DNA of 64,000 bases, taken from contig JASAMV010004233.1 of the NCBI GenBank assembly GCA_030248065.1, forward strand, positions 29,665-93,664, in the 5' to 3' direction. Origin of the DNA: Rhynchonema sp. JSB1_4 (lineage: Eukaryota; Nematoda; Chromadorea; Monhysterida; Xyalidae). Made by a program: the position numbers and the translations under genes. This document shows, piece by piece, positions 45,501-56,501 of the stretch. The notes under the pieces are model-generated. The model was not told where the DNA came from, searched no databases, and saw nothing but the letters and a program-made list of their open reading frames with translations. Every line of letters begins with the position of its first letter. The stretch's first letter is position 1.

Positions 45501-47389
45501 CACTGTATAGAGACGACCAACAGGCGTCAAAACGAAGCACTAAATCACTGCGCGACTTTCACAGGTCACCATCTTCAAGTACCTGCTGAGCAACACAGCA
45601 CTGTTGGTTCCAACGGCGTTGCGTCTGTACAACAACTACGTTGATCTGACCAATCAACGACTTTGGCATGTCATCGTGTATGTTGATGAAATCAGTGCTG
45701 CCGCGATGCTGGTGCACAGCGCCACTAACTGGTGTGTGTTCGGCGTGTGGGGACGGCACGAGTCGACGTTGAACACCGGGAAGGTGGGTGTATTCATCTG
45801 TGGTGGCGCGCTGGCGCCCGTTAATATAAATGGAAGGTTGACGGCCACCGTGATGGCCACCTACATTCATGCATTTATACTGCACATTATGTAAGCCTAC
45901 TATTCAGCGTTCACTGCATGACCGATCAGCGCCGTCTCAATTAACTCCCCGACTCAAAATGTCAGTTGTGAGCGACTTGCCGTGCATGAGCCTACATGAA
46001 GCACTGATCCTTCGACAAGCCTGGGGAAACGCGAAACAACGGGATGAATTTGGGTACACGTTTCTCAGCGCGCTACACGCAAAGCGTCGCATCACAGCGA
46101 ATGATGCAAACTCAGGCGACCTTATCAATCGGTTGTCAAACGAGGATCTAGTGCAAATGGGCACCGTGATCACCAACTGTCTTGGTAACGGAGTTCTCCA
46201 TTTTCAGACCCGTTTAAGCGGGATGCTTTGTTGTCGAAGTTAACGATGAAGCACCCCTGCTTCCCATAATGTCCTCGAAGTCTCCACTTGGGCGAAATAA
46301 CTGTATGAGACTGATTTCTTGCTGTTTTCGCAGCAACAGATTCATGGGCCAATATAATGTTTTAATAGATAAAAGCCGATTGTTTCATTGGCCACTGGAA
46401 AAATCGTGCACTTCGCACAAGGAGATACCAAACTTGGTGAGCGGTCTAGATTTGCTTCCTTGTCTTTTTGTGACAAGGATATTCCGAGATTTACAAAAGG
46501 CACTGTTTTGAGCAGCGTAAAAGTTCATTGTTAGTCGTCTGGGCTGGGCGAGATCAGTGGCGTCAGTAAAACGTGAAAATGTCCTTAACACAAAAGTCAC
46601 GTGGCCAATGCGAAGATCAGAACAGACGAAACACTAAGTTTGATTTAACCGCCCATAATTGTCACCTACAGATGAAACGATAGATCAACTGTGCGCCAAA
46701 TCGTCCACAACGACCGCACGTCGGTGTCTACGCGACGTTGGTCATGTGCATCACGCAAAGTCGGTCCAAGTCCGTTCGAGTGACTGGCACACGTTCAAAC
46801 AACAGCTTGAGACAACGATAGGACTGACGGTTGGTTATTGTTCACGTTGATGAACAAGAGAAAATATGTGGGCTCCGCAAGGCAAAAGCTAGGATATGGT
46901 CGACGTGAGGTGAATGAAGGGTATAAAACTCTGATTCACGATGGCACTCTAGTCCTAAAGTCCTAAATTCAATCGTTAGCGAAGTGGAAACACACTTTCG
47001 AGCTACAGTATACAGCGTTGAATGATGACAAACCTACCGCATGGGGTTTGTGTGCGCCACCACGCATGCAACGACAATTTGTTTTGCAAACTGGCTGGTT
47101 ACATAACCTTTTTAAGACAGCCGAGTTTCGCTCGTCTGACGAAAGCGTTGATGATCAACTGCTTCGCGTGGCCGTCGACCGTTTCGTACAGCTTGTGATC
47201 ACCGAAATCAAATTGGGCGCGCACAGTGCTCGTGCTAGATCGTCACATGTGTGCAGCTCGAGACCATCGCTCAGTGTCGGATTCCATTCGTCAACCAACA
47301 AGCTTGATTCTCCATGTGAAACAGATCAACAAGAATCGACCACCAACGAACGCTGTGATGATGTAATCGAAATTCACAGCTTCCTGTGA
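42569..47389 (+). CDS. Receptor copy C: 7TM receptor–globin chimera
   Basis: Exons 42569-42698, 43026-43155, 43761-43955, 44439-44653, 45007-45191, 45565-45783, 45908-46184, 46672-46829 and 47117-47389 join in the phases of copy B to give 593 residues. The N-terminus has an NATT glycosylation site and NPSWPFCTD. The receptor includes NVFVYPIIYAFGVIGYVL (TM1), QWQLIIFSAER (TM3 end), MVECIDPNTG (outer loop) and HSATNWCVFGVWG (TM7). The globin includes EALILRQAW (Trp397), LRDVGHVHHAKSV (proximal His477), DWHTFKQQLETTIGL (G helix) and RVAVDRFVQLVITEIKLG (H helix). No Phe is evident at the CD corner, and the distal position is not His. It is very close to B, so the duplication is recent or under constraint. 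Introns 2 and 3 carry MITEs. Ligand and heme chemistry are unknown. Confidence 0.89.
43483..43658. mobile_element. Hairpin MITE family B, copy 4, in intron 2 of copy C
   Basis: GGGTGGAATTTTCGAAAC...GTTTCGAACATACCACCC. It is shorter (176 bp) than the 226-bp copies because of a central deletion. Confidence 0.82.
43969..44401. mobile_element. hAT-like element in intron 3 of copy C
   Basis: CAGGGTTGGGCAAAAAACG...CGAACCCTG, starting 13 bases past the splice donor of exon 3. The flanks do not show a clear 8-bp duplication. Confidence 0.75.
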
Positions 47390-47540
47390 AATAATTTTTG
47401 ACTATCTCATGCTACAGTATGTACATACGTTTCACGGGAAGGGGTATCATTAATCGTTAGTCGAGTGCATTCGATTATTTCCTGTCATGTACAGTTCGAT
47501 TAATTTTGCGTGGAGTAAATGCTCCGGACGCAACCGTGTA

Positions 47541-47871
47541 GGGCTCGCGCGGGAAATTTCCTTGAAGGACGGGAAAAGTTGGGGAAATTTCCCGGCTTCC
47601 CCATGGGGCCGGGAATTCTTGCGGGAAATCGAAGTTTGGGATTTTGAAGGACGGAAAATGTCGCGGGAAATGATTTTCAGAGTTTTGAAGGCTGGAAATT
47701 GCGGAAAAAGCCCCTTTTCCCGCGGGAAATGCGGGAAAACGGGTAATTTCCAGCGGGAAATGGTGATATTTCCCGCTCGAAATAGGAATTTCCCTTAAAT
47801 TTCCCGCTGAAAATAGAAATTTCCCTTGAATTTTTCGCGGAAAACAGATATTTCCCGTAAATTTGCCGCCC
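47541..47871. mobile_element. Foldback element of iterated GCGGGAAAT
   Basis: Begins GGGCTCGCGCGGGAAATTTC and ends AAATTTGCCGCCC. Most of the 331 bases are GCGGGAAAT and ATTTCCCGC units in both orientations. GTA and TAG flank it. Confidence 0.7.
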
Positions 47872-48690
47872 TAGTTTTTGGTTCGGGAAAGTACTAACGC
47901 AATAGCTGTCCGCTGTGAGCGTTCCTTTGATGTTTTTAAGAGTGGATGACAGATAAATCCGTGAATTTCTTGTTTGATCGGTTCAGTGCGAGCCGCTAAT
48001 TGTTAGTTGAAACTGTAGTCTAATGAGTCAATTGGGTCAATTGATCTGAGTCGTGATCTTTATGAACAGGTCTTCAACTTTTTATTTTGGCGCTCTCGCA
48101 AAAAGCTTAAACACAGACTAGGAATTACGAAAATGGAGATTTAAAAGAAATGAAACCGAAACATCAAGTGAATCGTCACGAGACGATCAGATACACGAAC
48201 ATGAACAAAATTAACCAACCTAGGCAATCGAACAACAATTTCACAACGCGACCAACGACACGGGTGTTGGTGACACCAGAACAGTAACAGCAACAGATTA
48301 GAACCGAAACAGCGACAACAGCGCGCAAATTGATAAGTTTGTGACAATATGCAGCAACGTTTTAATTTTTTGAATGTTGAAATGAGCTGAAAATGAAGCA
48401 GCATTTCAGCAGTTTCGCGTCAGTATAATCAGAAATATTTAATTAACAACGGCAAAAAATTTATTTTGAATGAAATCCCAAATTTTATCACAACAATGGG
48501 CGCGAAGAGTGGTTTTGAATTTGTGAGATGAGTGTACGGAAACGACATGCTCGGGCAGACCCTTGCTTCCATAGGTCAACGACGCGATGTCCCCAGAACC
48601 TGGACATGACCGGACCCGGTCCTCTAGCTCTATCTAATTGCAGGTGGTGGCCTCGAACCGGACGAGTGATGAGCTGAGTTGCGTTGGGAA
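47872..48690. other. No recognised gene
   Basis: A/T-rich sequence without exon or repeat evidence. Confidence 0.4.
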
Positions 48691-48696
48691 AAAGGT

Positions 48697-49135
48697 TTAC
48701 TTATTTAGACCAGGGACGAACCCGCAAACGATCTTGTGGGTGAGCACAAGATCGTTGACAAGTCGTCGATATATGAGAGGATCAATGTTTGTTAGGGAGC
48801 AGCGTTGTAAATAGGGGACGTTTTGCATGCCCGGCAGGTAGTAAGTGAAATGACGCTGGATTGATTCGATGCGTTTGCATCGTCCAACGTCCTGGGGGGG
48901 GCCAGACGGACATGCAAAACTCAAGCAGAGGCCGGACGTAGGCCAAGTATAGCCGGCGACGGAAGTCGGTGTCCCGAGTGTAAAAGTTTCGAGTGATAAC
49001 TCTGGTCATTTTGGAGGTGGCCTCAGTTGGTGCCTCAGTTGGTTGGAGGTGATCATTTTCGAGTGATAACGATATCGTCAAAGGTACAAACCGAGGAGTA
49101 CAAAATTTTCCGGACCAGCTACCCAAAAACGGCAT
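48697..49135 (-). pseudogene. Non-LTR retrotransposon RT C-terminus with a frameshift
   Basis: The minus strand reads RRRLYLAYVRPLLEFCMSVW, then after a shift RIESIQRHFTYYLPGM and DPLIYRRLVNDLVLTHKIV, a typical CR1-like reverse transcriptase end. The shift falls in a G run at 48895-48902, so it may be a real mutation or a base-calling error. Confidence 0.75.
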
Positions 49136-49919
49136 TCGTAGCGAACATATGAAGATGGGTCACCAATCGCTTTTTATTCGCTGGGTTACGGTAGCACGGC
49201 CCAAACCAGCGTGGTCATCAAGCGTTTTGTTCCCCAAATGTTGGTGAGCTTATCTACTGATGGTGAGTTGGCACGTCTGAAACATTTTTCTACCCAGTGC
49301 AGGTCTGAAACTATCGTAACCTAACGAATAGAAAAAGGAATTGCAGGTTCCGGTTCCAATCCTCACACGCTATAAATGGGACTGTATTCGGATTAATATC
49401 GACCAGAATCTGTGAAAAGTTGAACAAGTTTGGCGCAGTGTCCCCACTGCCTGGACCCCCGCTTGAACGATTGATAGACACTCCTGTTCCAGGCAATAGG
49501 CTTGCAAACACTCAAAGTGTCAACTTGAATAATCAGGCATCCTGCACTCAACCGGATTGGAACGTAGCCAGGCAGATCGTTGACTTGCGCACAAGTCAAA
49601 TGGTCCATCGGTCGGTTTGAACCGTACAAATCACCTGGACAGGATGACACATTGTCAGCGCTGCTGCAAAAAGGTTTGACTACGTACCGTACTCTGGGTC
49701 CATTACTTGAGCTTCGAGCAAGTTGTTTCAAAACAAGTGGTTAATTAAAAAATTTGAAAAAAAAAATGTTTTTTAAACTCAGATTTTGCTTTTTTTAATT
49801 AAAAAAAAGGTTGCCCAAAATGGGCTGAAATGTCCAAAAAATACATAGCCTTTTTCGGGGCAAAAAAATTGGCGCTTTTTCCTGTGGACGGGAGAATTTT
49901 TCCAAAATCGCGCCTGCGG

Positions 49920-50110
49920 CGCCCTGTATTGTCCGAATATCCGTACAGAGATGCACGGGGCTGGTCTTTTATAGTGATGTGGCACCGATAATGTACTACT
50001 GCATGCTACTACGCATGTATATATGCAGGTCTGGTGCAAAACCGGGCGCGCAAAGTCGACCTGACATGCAAGATTTGGGCTGTAATCGATATTTTGATGG
50101 TCGTTTACAG
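49920..50110. repeat. Dispersed repeat, inverted copy at window end
   Basis: Shares CATGCTACTACGCATGTATA-type sequence, GCAAAACCGGGCGCGCAAAG and CGATATTTTGATGGTCG with the reverse complement of 63825-64000. Confidence 0.75.
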
Positions 50111-50123
50111 TGATGTAGTTGGT

Positions 50124-50440
50124 CCGAGCAAGAAAGCTAGCTAGCTGGAGGGGTCCGGCGCAAGAAAGCTAGCTAGCTAGCCGGGTACCCCGATTTGGGG
50201 GGTATTGATCCAGATGTCAAAAACAGGGGTAAAAAAATTGGTCGAAATTATGCTAAAATAAGCCTTAAAATGCGTATTTTTGTGCACGTGTGAAAAAATT
50301 TGAACAAATGTGACCATTTTGGCCCATAAAATGGTCATTTTGGCACTAAAATCAAGACTTTTCTACTTGGTGACCGGAGCAAGAAAGCTAGCTAGCCAGT
50401 TTGGGGGTATGGGTTTCGGAGCAAGAAAGCTACCTAGCAG
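50124..50440 (+). repeat. Spaced GCAAGAAAGCTAGCTAG repeats
   Basis: Four copies of (GA)GCAAGAAAGCTAGCTAGC at about 50129, 50163, 50376 and 50419, each followed by G-rich sequence such as GGGGTA. Spacing is irregular. Confidence 0.75.
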
Positions 50441-50497
50441 TTGGGGTAATACCCCCATACCCTCCAACCACATCACTGGTCGTATATCAGATATACG

Positions 50498-50720
50498 CAG
50501 GGTTGGGTTAAAAAAAGTAAAAATTTTTTTTATAAAAAAACGTTTAAAAAAAGTTCGCCACTTTTTCGGTTTTTAAAAATAAGAAAAGTAAGTTCACTTT
50601 TTTTTTATTATTTCACAACTTTTTTTTATTATTTTCCCCTCTTTTTGTTGTGAAATGCATGTTTTTATGCATATTTCTGCTTGCTTTTCTCAAAAAATCG
50701 CCTGCGGCGCTTGTATTTCT
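50498..50720. mobile_element. Partial hAT-like element
   Basis: CAGGGTTGGGTTAAAAAAAG opens an A/T-rich segment that includes AAAAAATCGCCTGCGGCGCT, found in other hAT-like copies. No closing terminus was found. Confidence 0.55.
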
Positions 50721-50966
50721 CATCGGTACAATGTCATTACAACGTTAGACAGTCCGTGGCTCTACTAAACTACCTAAGCAGCCGTCATTATGTGCGCATT
50801 CAGCTCTTCCAGCAAGTCAAACCTGCTTGAAATCTAAAATTATCGTTCCAAAACCGCGGGTTATGCAGCTGGCTTCATGTAACTTTGCTAAAAAAGATGC
50901 GCCAATTGTTTAGCTTTCCCGTGACACGCCTTCACTTTTCATACTACAATCTACATAGTGTATATT

Positions 50967-51192
50967 GGGTGATATTTTCGAAACTGTGTAAAGGTCAGTT
51001 GGGTGTAAAGGTCGGTGGAAAGCTCGGTCGACAGCTCAGTGTGATAGACCTCGGTGTAAACTTGAAACATTGCACGTTAATAACAGGCAAAGTTTCACGT
51101 TTACACCGAGCTACGCCGACCGAGCTTTCGACCGAACTTTACACCGACCTTTACGCCCAACTGACCTTTACACCGTTTCGAAAATTCCACCC
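50967..51192. mobile_element. Hairpin MITE family B, copy 5
   Basis: GGGTGATATTTTCGAAACTG...GTTTCGAAAATTCCACCC, 226 bp, the same length as the copies at 11961 and 14852. Confidence 0.85.
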
Positions 51193-51450
51193 AGTGTTTC
51201 CTGTTTTTCTTGGCCCAACGAAACAAGCGGCCCCGTGTTATAACTGAACTTCTAGTTGTGGTCGAGATTACACTTTCGACTCAATCACGCAGCTTGCAAA
51301 AACGTGTCAACGTTTGCCTGTGGAATCTAACAACAACAATGTTTCACATGCTCGCTGTGAGCTTTGTTGGCGTGCGCTGCCAGCATGTCATTGAAACATT
51401 TCACTATGTTTGCTGCTGAGTGTCGTGGATTAACAAGGACACGTTCTTAA

Positions 51451-52150
51451 AGGGGGCCTGCCGCTATTGTTTTTTGGGTTTTGGACCTCGGTTTTTTTAT
51501 ATTAATCGTAAAGGCCGAACTATACTTCGTTCTCTCAGAGAACAAAGAACAAATTCTCGCGCGCTGATTGGCTTTGATCATACGTGGACCAATCAGCGCG
51601 CGAGAATTTGTTCTTTGTTCTCTGAGAGAACGAAGTATAGTTAGGCCTTAAGTTGGCACTGAGATGAAGAACATTAACCTTCAAGAACTTCACCAAACTG
51701 ACGTTTACCCACCGAAATCGATCAACCAACATGGCCGCACGGGAACAAACTATCCCAATATTGATGCACTATGTGTGCATGGAAATCAGGATTTCCAAAG
51801 CAAAATTTAAATCACAGAGGTGTGGTATAGGCGGCGCGTTACGGTAGGTTGACAAAACATTTGTTATTTACAAAAGAGCTAATGTTTTATCGGGCTACCG
51901 TAACCCGCCGCCTATATCACGCCCCAGTGATTTTGAATTTCTCTTGTCATGCCTGATCATCATGTGCAAAAGTGCATCAATATCGGACAGTTTTGTTCCC
52001 GATAGACCATCTTGGCGGATCGATTTCGGTGAGTAATCGCCATTTTGGTGAAGTTCGTCAAAACTAATGTTCTTGATCTCGATGCCAACAAACGATACAA
52101 GTGAAAAAACCGAGGTCGAAAACCAAAAAAACAATAGCGGCGGGGCCGCT
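51451..52150. mobile_element. TTAA-flanked element family H, nested in family P
   Basis: AGGGGGCCTGCCGCTATTG...CAATAGCGGCGGGGCCGCT with TTAA on both sides (51447-51450 and 52151-52154). The family P relative at 55 kb has a single TTAA at this point (TTCTTAATCTC), confirming the insertion. A TTAA duplication is typical of piggyBac-type elements. Confidence 0.88.
51512..51648. mobile_element. 137-bp palindromic MITE, nested in family H
   Basis: AGGCCGAACTATACTTCGTT...AACGAAGTATAGTTAGGCCT, nearly perfectly self-complementary through CGCGCGCTGATTGG, with TAA on both sides (51509-51511 and 51649-51651). A partial relative lies at 56938-56982. Confidence 0.87.
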
Positions 52151-52315
52151 TTAATCTCTATCATTAGTTTTCTGAAATCTCGACCCCAAACTGGAGTTGT
52201 TATAACGTGGGGTCGTTTTTTTCCTTTGCCTTGCATAAAAAACAATACTATAACAACCCTGTAGTTGTAACGTCGCCTATCCAGAAAAATGTTTCGCACC
52301 GGCCCGGCCCTGTCG

Positions 52316-52431
52316 GTGCGCCCATGTAGGCCAGGGCCGGGGCCGGGGCCAGGGCCTCTGACATAGATTATTTTTCATGGCCCTGGCCCCGGCCCCGGCA
52401 CTGGCTCTGGCCTACATGGCCGCGCCCAAAG
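52316..52431. mobile_element. GC-rich foldback with GGCC-iterated arms
   Basis: CCATGTAGGCCAGGGCCGGG...its complement, around the A/T core GACATAGATTATTTTTC. The right terminus read inward is GGGCGCGGCCATGTAGG, resembling the ends of the 60.1-kb element. Confidence 0.75.
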
Positions 52432-52948
52432 TGAAAAAATCGATACGCGTATGCGAAACACGGTGATCGGTTTTAATTTGAAAGTAAAGGAAACTCGATT
52501 GCAAAAAAGTACTGATTGAACCTGAATGAATGCTTTATTGGGGCATAACGGAAACCAAATATGCAGCTATTTGAGAGACCACTAAGGTGACCAACCAATT
52601 CAAAACATGATCTACACTACATGCCAAACCCGATCACATAATCTGTCGTGCACAGTAACTATAATTCCACTATAATTCGGATAACTATAACTCCACCTTA
52701 ACTGCAATGTATTCATGCGCAGAAATATGTTTATCCGAAAAAAACAACATCCGAAAACCTACAATAATTCGAAGACTGATAAGTAAATAAGCGTTTTATC
52801 CCAAGAACGTTGCTACTGTATAAACTATTCCTATGATTGGTTCCGTTGAACGTTAGGCAAAGAATTTTGTGATAGTGAATTGCAGCAACAGTGTGGCAAA
52901 CAGTTTATCCTCTCTACAGTGAAGTGACCCATCGCTACGTGTGTCCCA

Positions 52949-53159
52949 GGGTGGAATTTTCGAAATAGTGTAAACGTCAGTTGGGTGTAGAGGTCGGCGT
53001 AAGCTCGGTCGGTGAAAGCTCGGTGTAAACATGAAACATTGCCTGCTGGAATGTTTCATGTTTACCATCGGGCTTACACGGACCGAGCTATCGATCGTGC
53101 TTATACCGTCCTTTTACACCCAACTGACGTTTACAGCGTACACAATCGAATAGTACCCT
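52949..53159. mobile_element. Hairpin MITE family B, copy 6 (diverged)
   Basis: GGGTGGAATTTTCGAAAT at the left. The right arm is degraded near GTTTACAGCGTACACAATCG. Confidence 0.75.
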
Positions 53160-53690
53160 ATCCGGGTCATGTCAATAAACAGAACATAAACTGTAGCCAC
53201 CTAGAAGTGCTTAATGAAAGAAAAGATGATGACGATGTCGTCCTGTAGCCCCTCCCGTCAAGCACGCCAAATTGGGAGCGTACATCTTAGGCTTCGTGTC
53301 AGGGAACGTGTAATTGGGGTCACAGCACAGCGCTGCCGGAGCCCATGACTTTCCGTCGAAGTTCATGCAATACGGGTTCGTGCATGACGATGTGTCTGGC
53401 GCCTCTTTATATTTCGTCCCTTGAGCTGCAACAAATTTGGGTAGTTTTTCAGTGTTTCTCCGATTGATGGTTGGAATTCGCACGTAAACATATCGTTGTT
53501 AGCAGCGTTGCCGCTCAAGTTTAAATTTGCTAATTTTGCCCTATTTTTGGGCACTCTGGGTGCGAAATGTGAAAGTTGTGGATGCAATCTGCACCTAAAA
53601 ACCTGTCTGAACAACAGACAGCTCACACCGAACCAGCCTTTGAGTCAACTAGGCGGGACCCGTGCCTACGGCCCGGCTACAGCGCCGCGC
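53160..53690. other. No recognised gene
   Basis: Overlapping opposite-strand frames of 80-90 codons (near 53211-53626) without signal or domain. One contains CCDPNYTFPDTKP and might be a small-protein exon, but I cannot support it. Confidence 0.35.
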
Positions 53691-53699
53691 CCGTGCCGT

Positions 53700-54395
53700 G
53701 CCTGGCCTGAGAAGGACGGAAGAAAAAAAGAGGAGGGGAGGTCAAGAAGTTGAAAATAATCTCAGTTCATTGAAATCAAATCAGTGAGAAAATGAAAAGC
53801 GAAATGGATGGAAAGGAAAAACGATGGAAGGAAAAAGAGGGTTAAAAGAAGAAGAGGAGTAAAGGAAAGAAAAGAGTGAAGCGTGGTGGAAAAGAAACGG
53901 AAGATAACAAAAAGGAAACGGAGTTAAAAATAGGAGGGGAGAGTGGAAAATGGGCTTGAGAAAGGTGGGAGGGAAGGGAAAGAGGAGGGGAGGTCAAGAA
54001 GGGGGAAAGGGGAATTGGAAAAAAGAAGGAAAGAGAAGAGAAAAGGGAAGGAAGGGGGAAACGGAGTTAAATATAGGAGGGGGAGAGTGGAAAATGGGCT
54101 TGAGAAAGGTGGGAGGGAAGGGAAAGAGAAAAGACTGGCCTGAGAAGGACGGAAGAAAAAAGAGGAGGGGAGGTCAAGAAGGGGGAAAAGGGGAATTGGA
54201 AAAAAGAAGGAAAGAGAAGAGAAAAGGGAAGGAAGGGGAAGGGAAAGAAAAAGGGAGGGAAGGAAGGGAAAGAGAGGAGAGTGAAAATTGGAAAAAGAAG
54301 GAAAGAGAAGAGAAAAGGGAAGGAAGGGGAAAGGAAAGAAAAAAGGAGGGAGGGAAGGGAAAGAGAGGAGAGTGAAAAGAGAGGGAGGGGGGCCA
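53700..54395 (+). repeat. Polypurine tract with internal tandem copies
   Basis: About 690 bases of nearly pure A/G on this strand. Blocks such as GAAAGGTGGGAGGGAAGGGA and GGAATTGGAAAAAAGAAGG recur at roughly 110-170 base spacing. Long Lys/Glu/Arg frames here are a composition effect. Confidence 0.9.
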
Positions 54396-54432
54396 CAGAC
54401 ATACATACATACATACATACATACATACATAC
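54396..54432 (+). repeat. (CATA)n microsatellite
   Basis: About nine ACAT units directly after the polypurine tract. Confidence 0.9.
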
Positions 54433-54963
54433 GCCTTCCTGTTTTAGTAGTATAGATATGTGTGTTATCGTCTCTCTAAACAAATTTATGTATGAACACG
54501 AACTCAGGAGCAAATTTACCGTCTTCGGGGATCCTGCATGGCGACTGTCCATTCGGTTTCGCTTTTGCTGCCGGTGAGTTGGCTGTAAAACCACCAGACT
54601 TCAAAAGTTACAACTATTTAACTGTAATTTAAGTTGAAAAGGTTTCTACATTAAAAGGCTAAAATTTGAGAAATTCACGAACTGAATATCGGTGCACTTG
54701 AAACTCTGAATGAACTGAATAGTAGGAGAAAAGCGGAAATAAAGTGTGGTAGTACGGGTGGTTTTGGCTACATGTACGCTATGGTTCCCAGTGAGACGAC
54801 AACGGCAGCGGGTGGTTTTAGGTCCCTGTCCCTCGAGAGAGCACGGCATCGCATCACTGATTTTTTTTTGCAAAAGTGAAGTGCCGTAGATCAGTCGCGG
54901 TTGTCGAGTCCCAAACCCCCCGTACTTGAGGGTAATATGGTGTTTCCTTTTTATGCAACTCAA

Positions 54964-55265
54964 AGGAAACAAGCTACCCCACGTTATAACTCAACTCCAG
55001 TTTGGGGTCGAGATTTCAGAAACCAGTGAAAGAGATTAAGAATGTGTCCTTGTTAATCCAAGCACGACACTCAGCAGCAAACATGGTGAAATGTTTCATT
55101 GACATGCTGGCAGTGCACACGCACAAAGCTCACAGCTAACATGTGAAACATTGTTGTTGTTAGATTCCACAGGCAAACTTTGACACGTTTTTGGCAGCTG
55201 CCTGATTGAATCGAAATTGTAATCTCGACCTCAACTAGAAGTTCAGTTATAACACGTGCCCGCGC
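54964..55265. mobile_element. Inverted-repeat element family P, uninterrupted
   Basis: CCCCACGTTATAACTCAACT...AGTTCAGTTATAACACGTG. It is the reverse-complement relative of 51231-52215 without the 700-bp insertion. Confidence 0.82.
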
Positions 55266-55571
55266 GTTTCCTTGGACCAAGAAAACCAGGAAACACTATA
55301 ATTATCAACAACAAATGTGTTTTTTGCAAACTAAGGTGATTGCCAAGACGTAAGAAATCCTAACCTCAAGAATTTGGTATTTGCCGATTCGGAAACTGTG
55401 ACAAATGCACATCTGATGTCAACGCGGCTGCTCAAAACTGTCAATAACATACTCAATGCTCTTGAAATAGCAGCATTTTAGCTAAAAACTACCACCTACT
55501 CATCAATTTGCATAAAGTAACACAAAAATGTTTGAAAACCACCGCTGCGCCAAACTGGGACCAAGCCTTAA

Positions 55572-56116
55572 ACCTGGCCCGCCACTATTGATATTTGAAA
55601 ATTTTGTCTATTTTTATGATTTATCACTGTTGCCGTCAACGAGACGAACGAGGTTTGTATTCGTGACTTTACCGTTAAGTGCCGATTTAATACCGAAATT
55701 TATCCATAAACACCGGTTCTCGGGAACAGAATTCCAAAAAATAGATGGACCCCACTTATTGCATTTCAGGAAGAAAATAACAAATATTCAAGATGGCCGA
55801 CTGCTTCTTGTGGCAAGCGCGCGCACTGGCAGCACTGTAGTTGGAGCGTAAGTCCCTAATAGCACACTGTAGTCTATGATAGTTTGCGGAAATTCAAAAT
55901 TTTGTTCCTGGCTGACCTGACTGTCAAGAAATGAAGGGCTATCTATTTTTTTCAACTTTGTTCCCGATAACCGGTGTTTATCCACTGATTTCAGTATAAA
56001 ATCTGTTCTAAATCAAAAAGTCATGAACATTAACCTTATTCGCCTCGATCGGCAGCTAAATTAGAGCAAAAAAAAACAAATCAAAAATTTCAAGTATCAA
56101 TAGTGGCGGGCCAGGT
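55572..56116. mobile_element. TTAA-flanked element, 545 bp
   Basis: ACCTGGCCCGCCACTATTGA...TCAATAGTGGCGGGCCAGGT with TTAA on both sides (55568-55571 and 56117-56120). The termini resemble family H, so it is the same superfamily. Confidence 0.87.
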
Positions 56117-56139
56117 TTAAAATCATTTTCGAGCGTATT

Positions 56140-56320
56140 GTCCATCCACCAGCTCATGAGACGCCTGTTGCGTTTCCATGTGTGTTTTGAAACCAAAAGA
56201 AAGAGAAATTGGGTTATGTTTATGCATTGCCAATTTCTCTTTCTTTTATTTTCGAAAACTTTCGAAACATATGGAACCGAAACAGTTGCCTCATGAACTG
56301 GTGGTTGGACTATACACGTG
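56140..56320. mobile_element. Foldback element
   Basis: CATCCACCAGCTCATGAG...CTCATGAACTGGTGG, with an inner AAAAGAAAGAGAAATTGG / CCAATTTCTCTTTCTTTT hairpin. Confidence 0.72.
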
Positions 56321-56501
56321 TTTAAATTCTGGCCAAAAGTACTGTCGCCAAATGCTGTCGTCAACGAAGCAGCCCCTAATGAGCGCGATAAATAATACAT
56401 TGAGTTGACGATAAGATTTGACGGTATATGCCTATATTCTTGTACAATTTTGAACGCTCGAGCTGTTTTGAGTTTTTCAAAATGTGATCAGGAAAACGTT
56501 G

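Larger units (their letters stand above)
51231..52215. mobile_element. Inverted-repeat element family P, interrupted
   Basis: CCCCGTGTTATAACTGAACT at the left and AGTTGTTATAACGTGGGG at the right. It includes a 69-codon frame (51210-51419) that recurs inverted at 55071-55280. The uninterrupted relative at about 54964-55265 shows that 51451-52150 is an insertion. Confidence 0.82.

Noticed and set aside
46269..46600. Frames on both strands between the two globin exons of copy C
   Set aside because: They lie inside intron 7 of copy C and show no conservation with the corresponding intron of copy B.
51210..51419. 69-codon frame with an inverted relative at 55071-55280
   Set aside because: Both copies lie inside the family P transposable element, and the similarity is explained by the element.
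53924..54594. Long Ser/Phe/Pro- or Lys/Glu/Arg-rich frames
   Set aside because: Produced by the polypurine tract and the CATA microsatellite; frames are open on both strands for lack of stop-forming bases.
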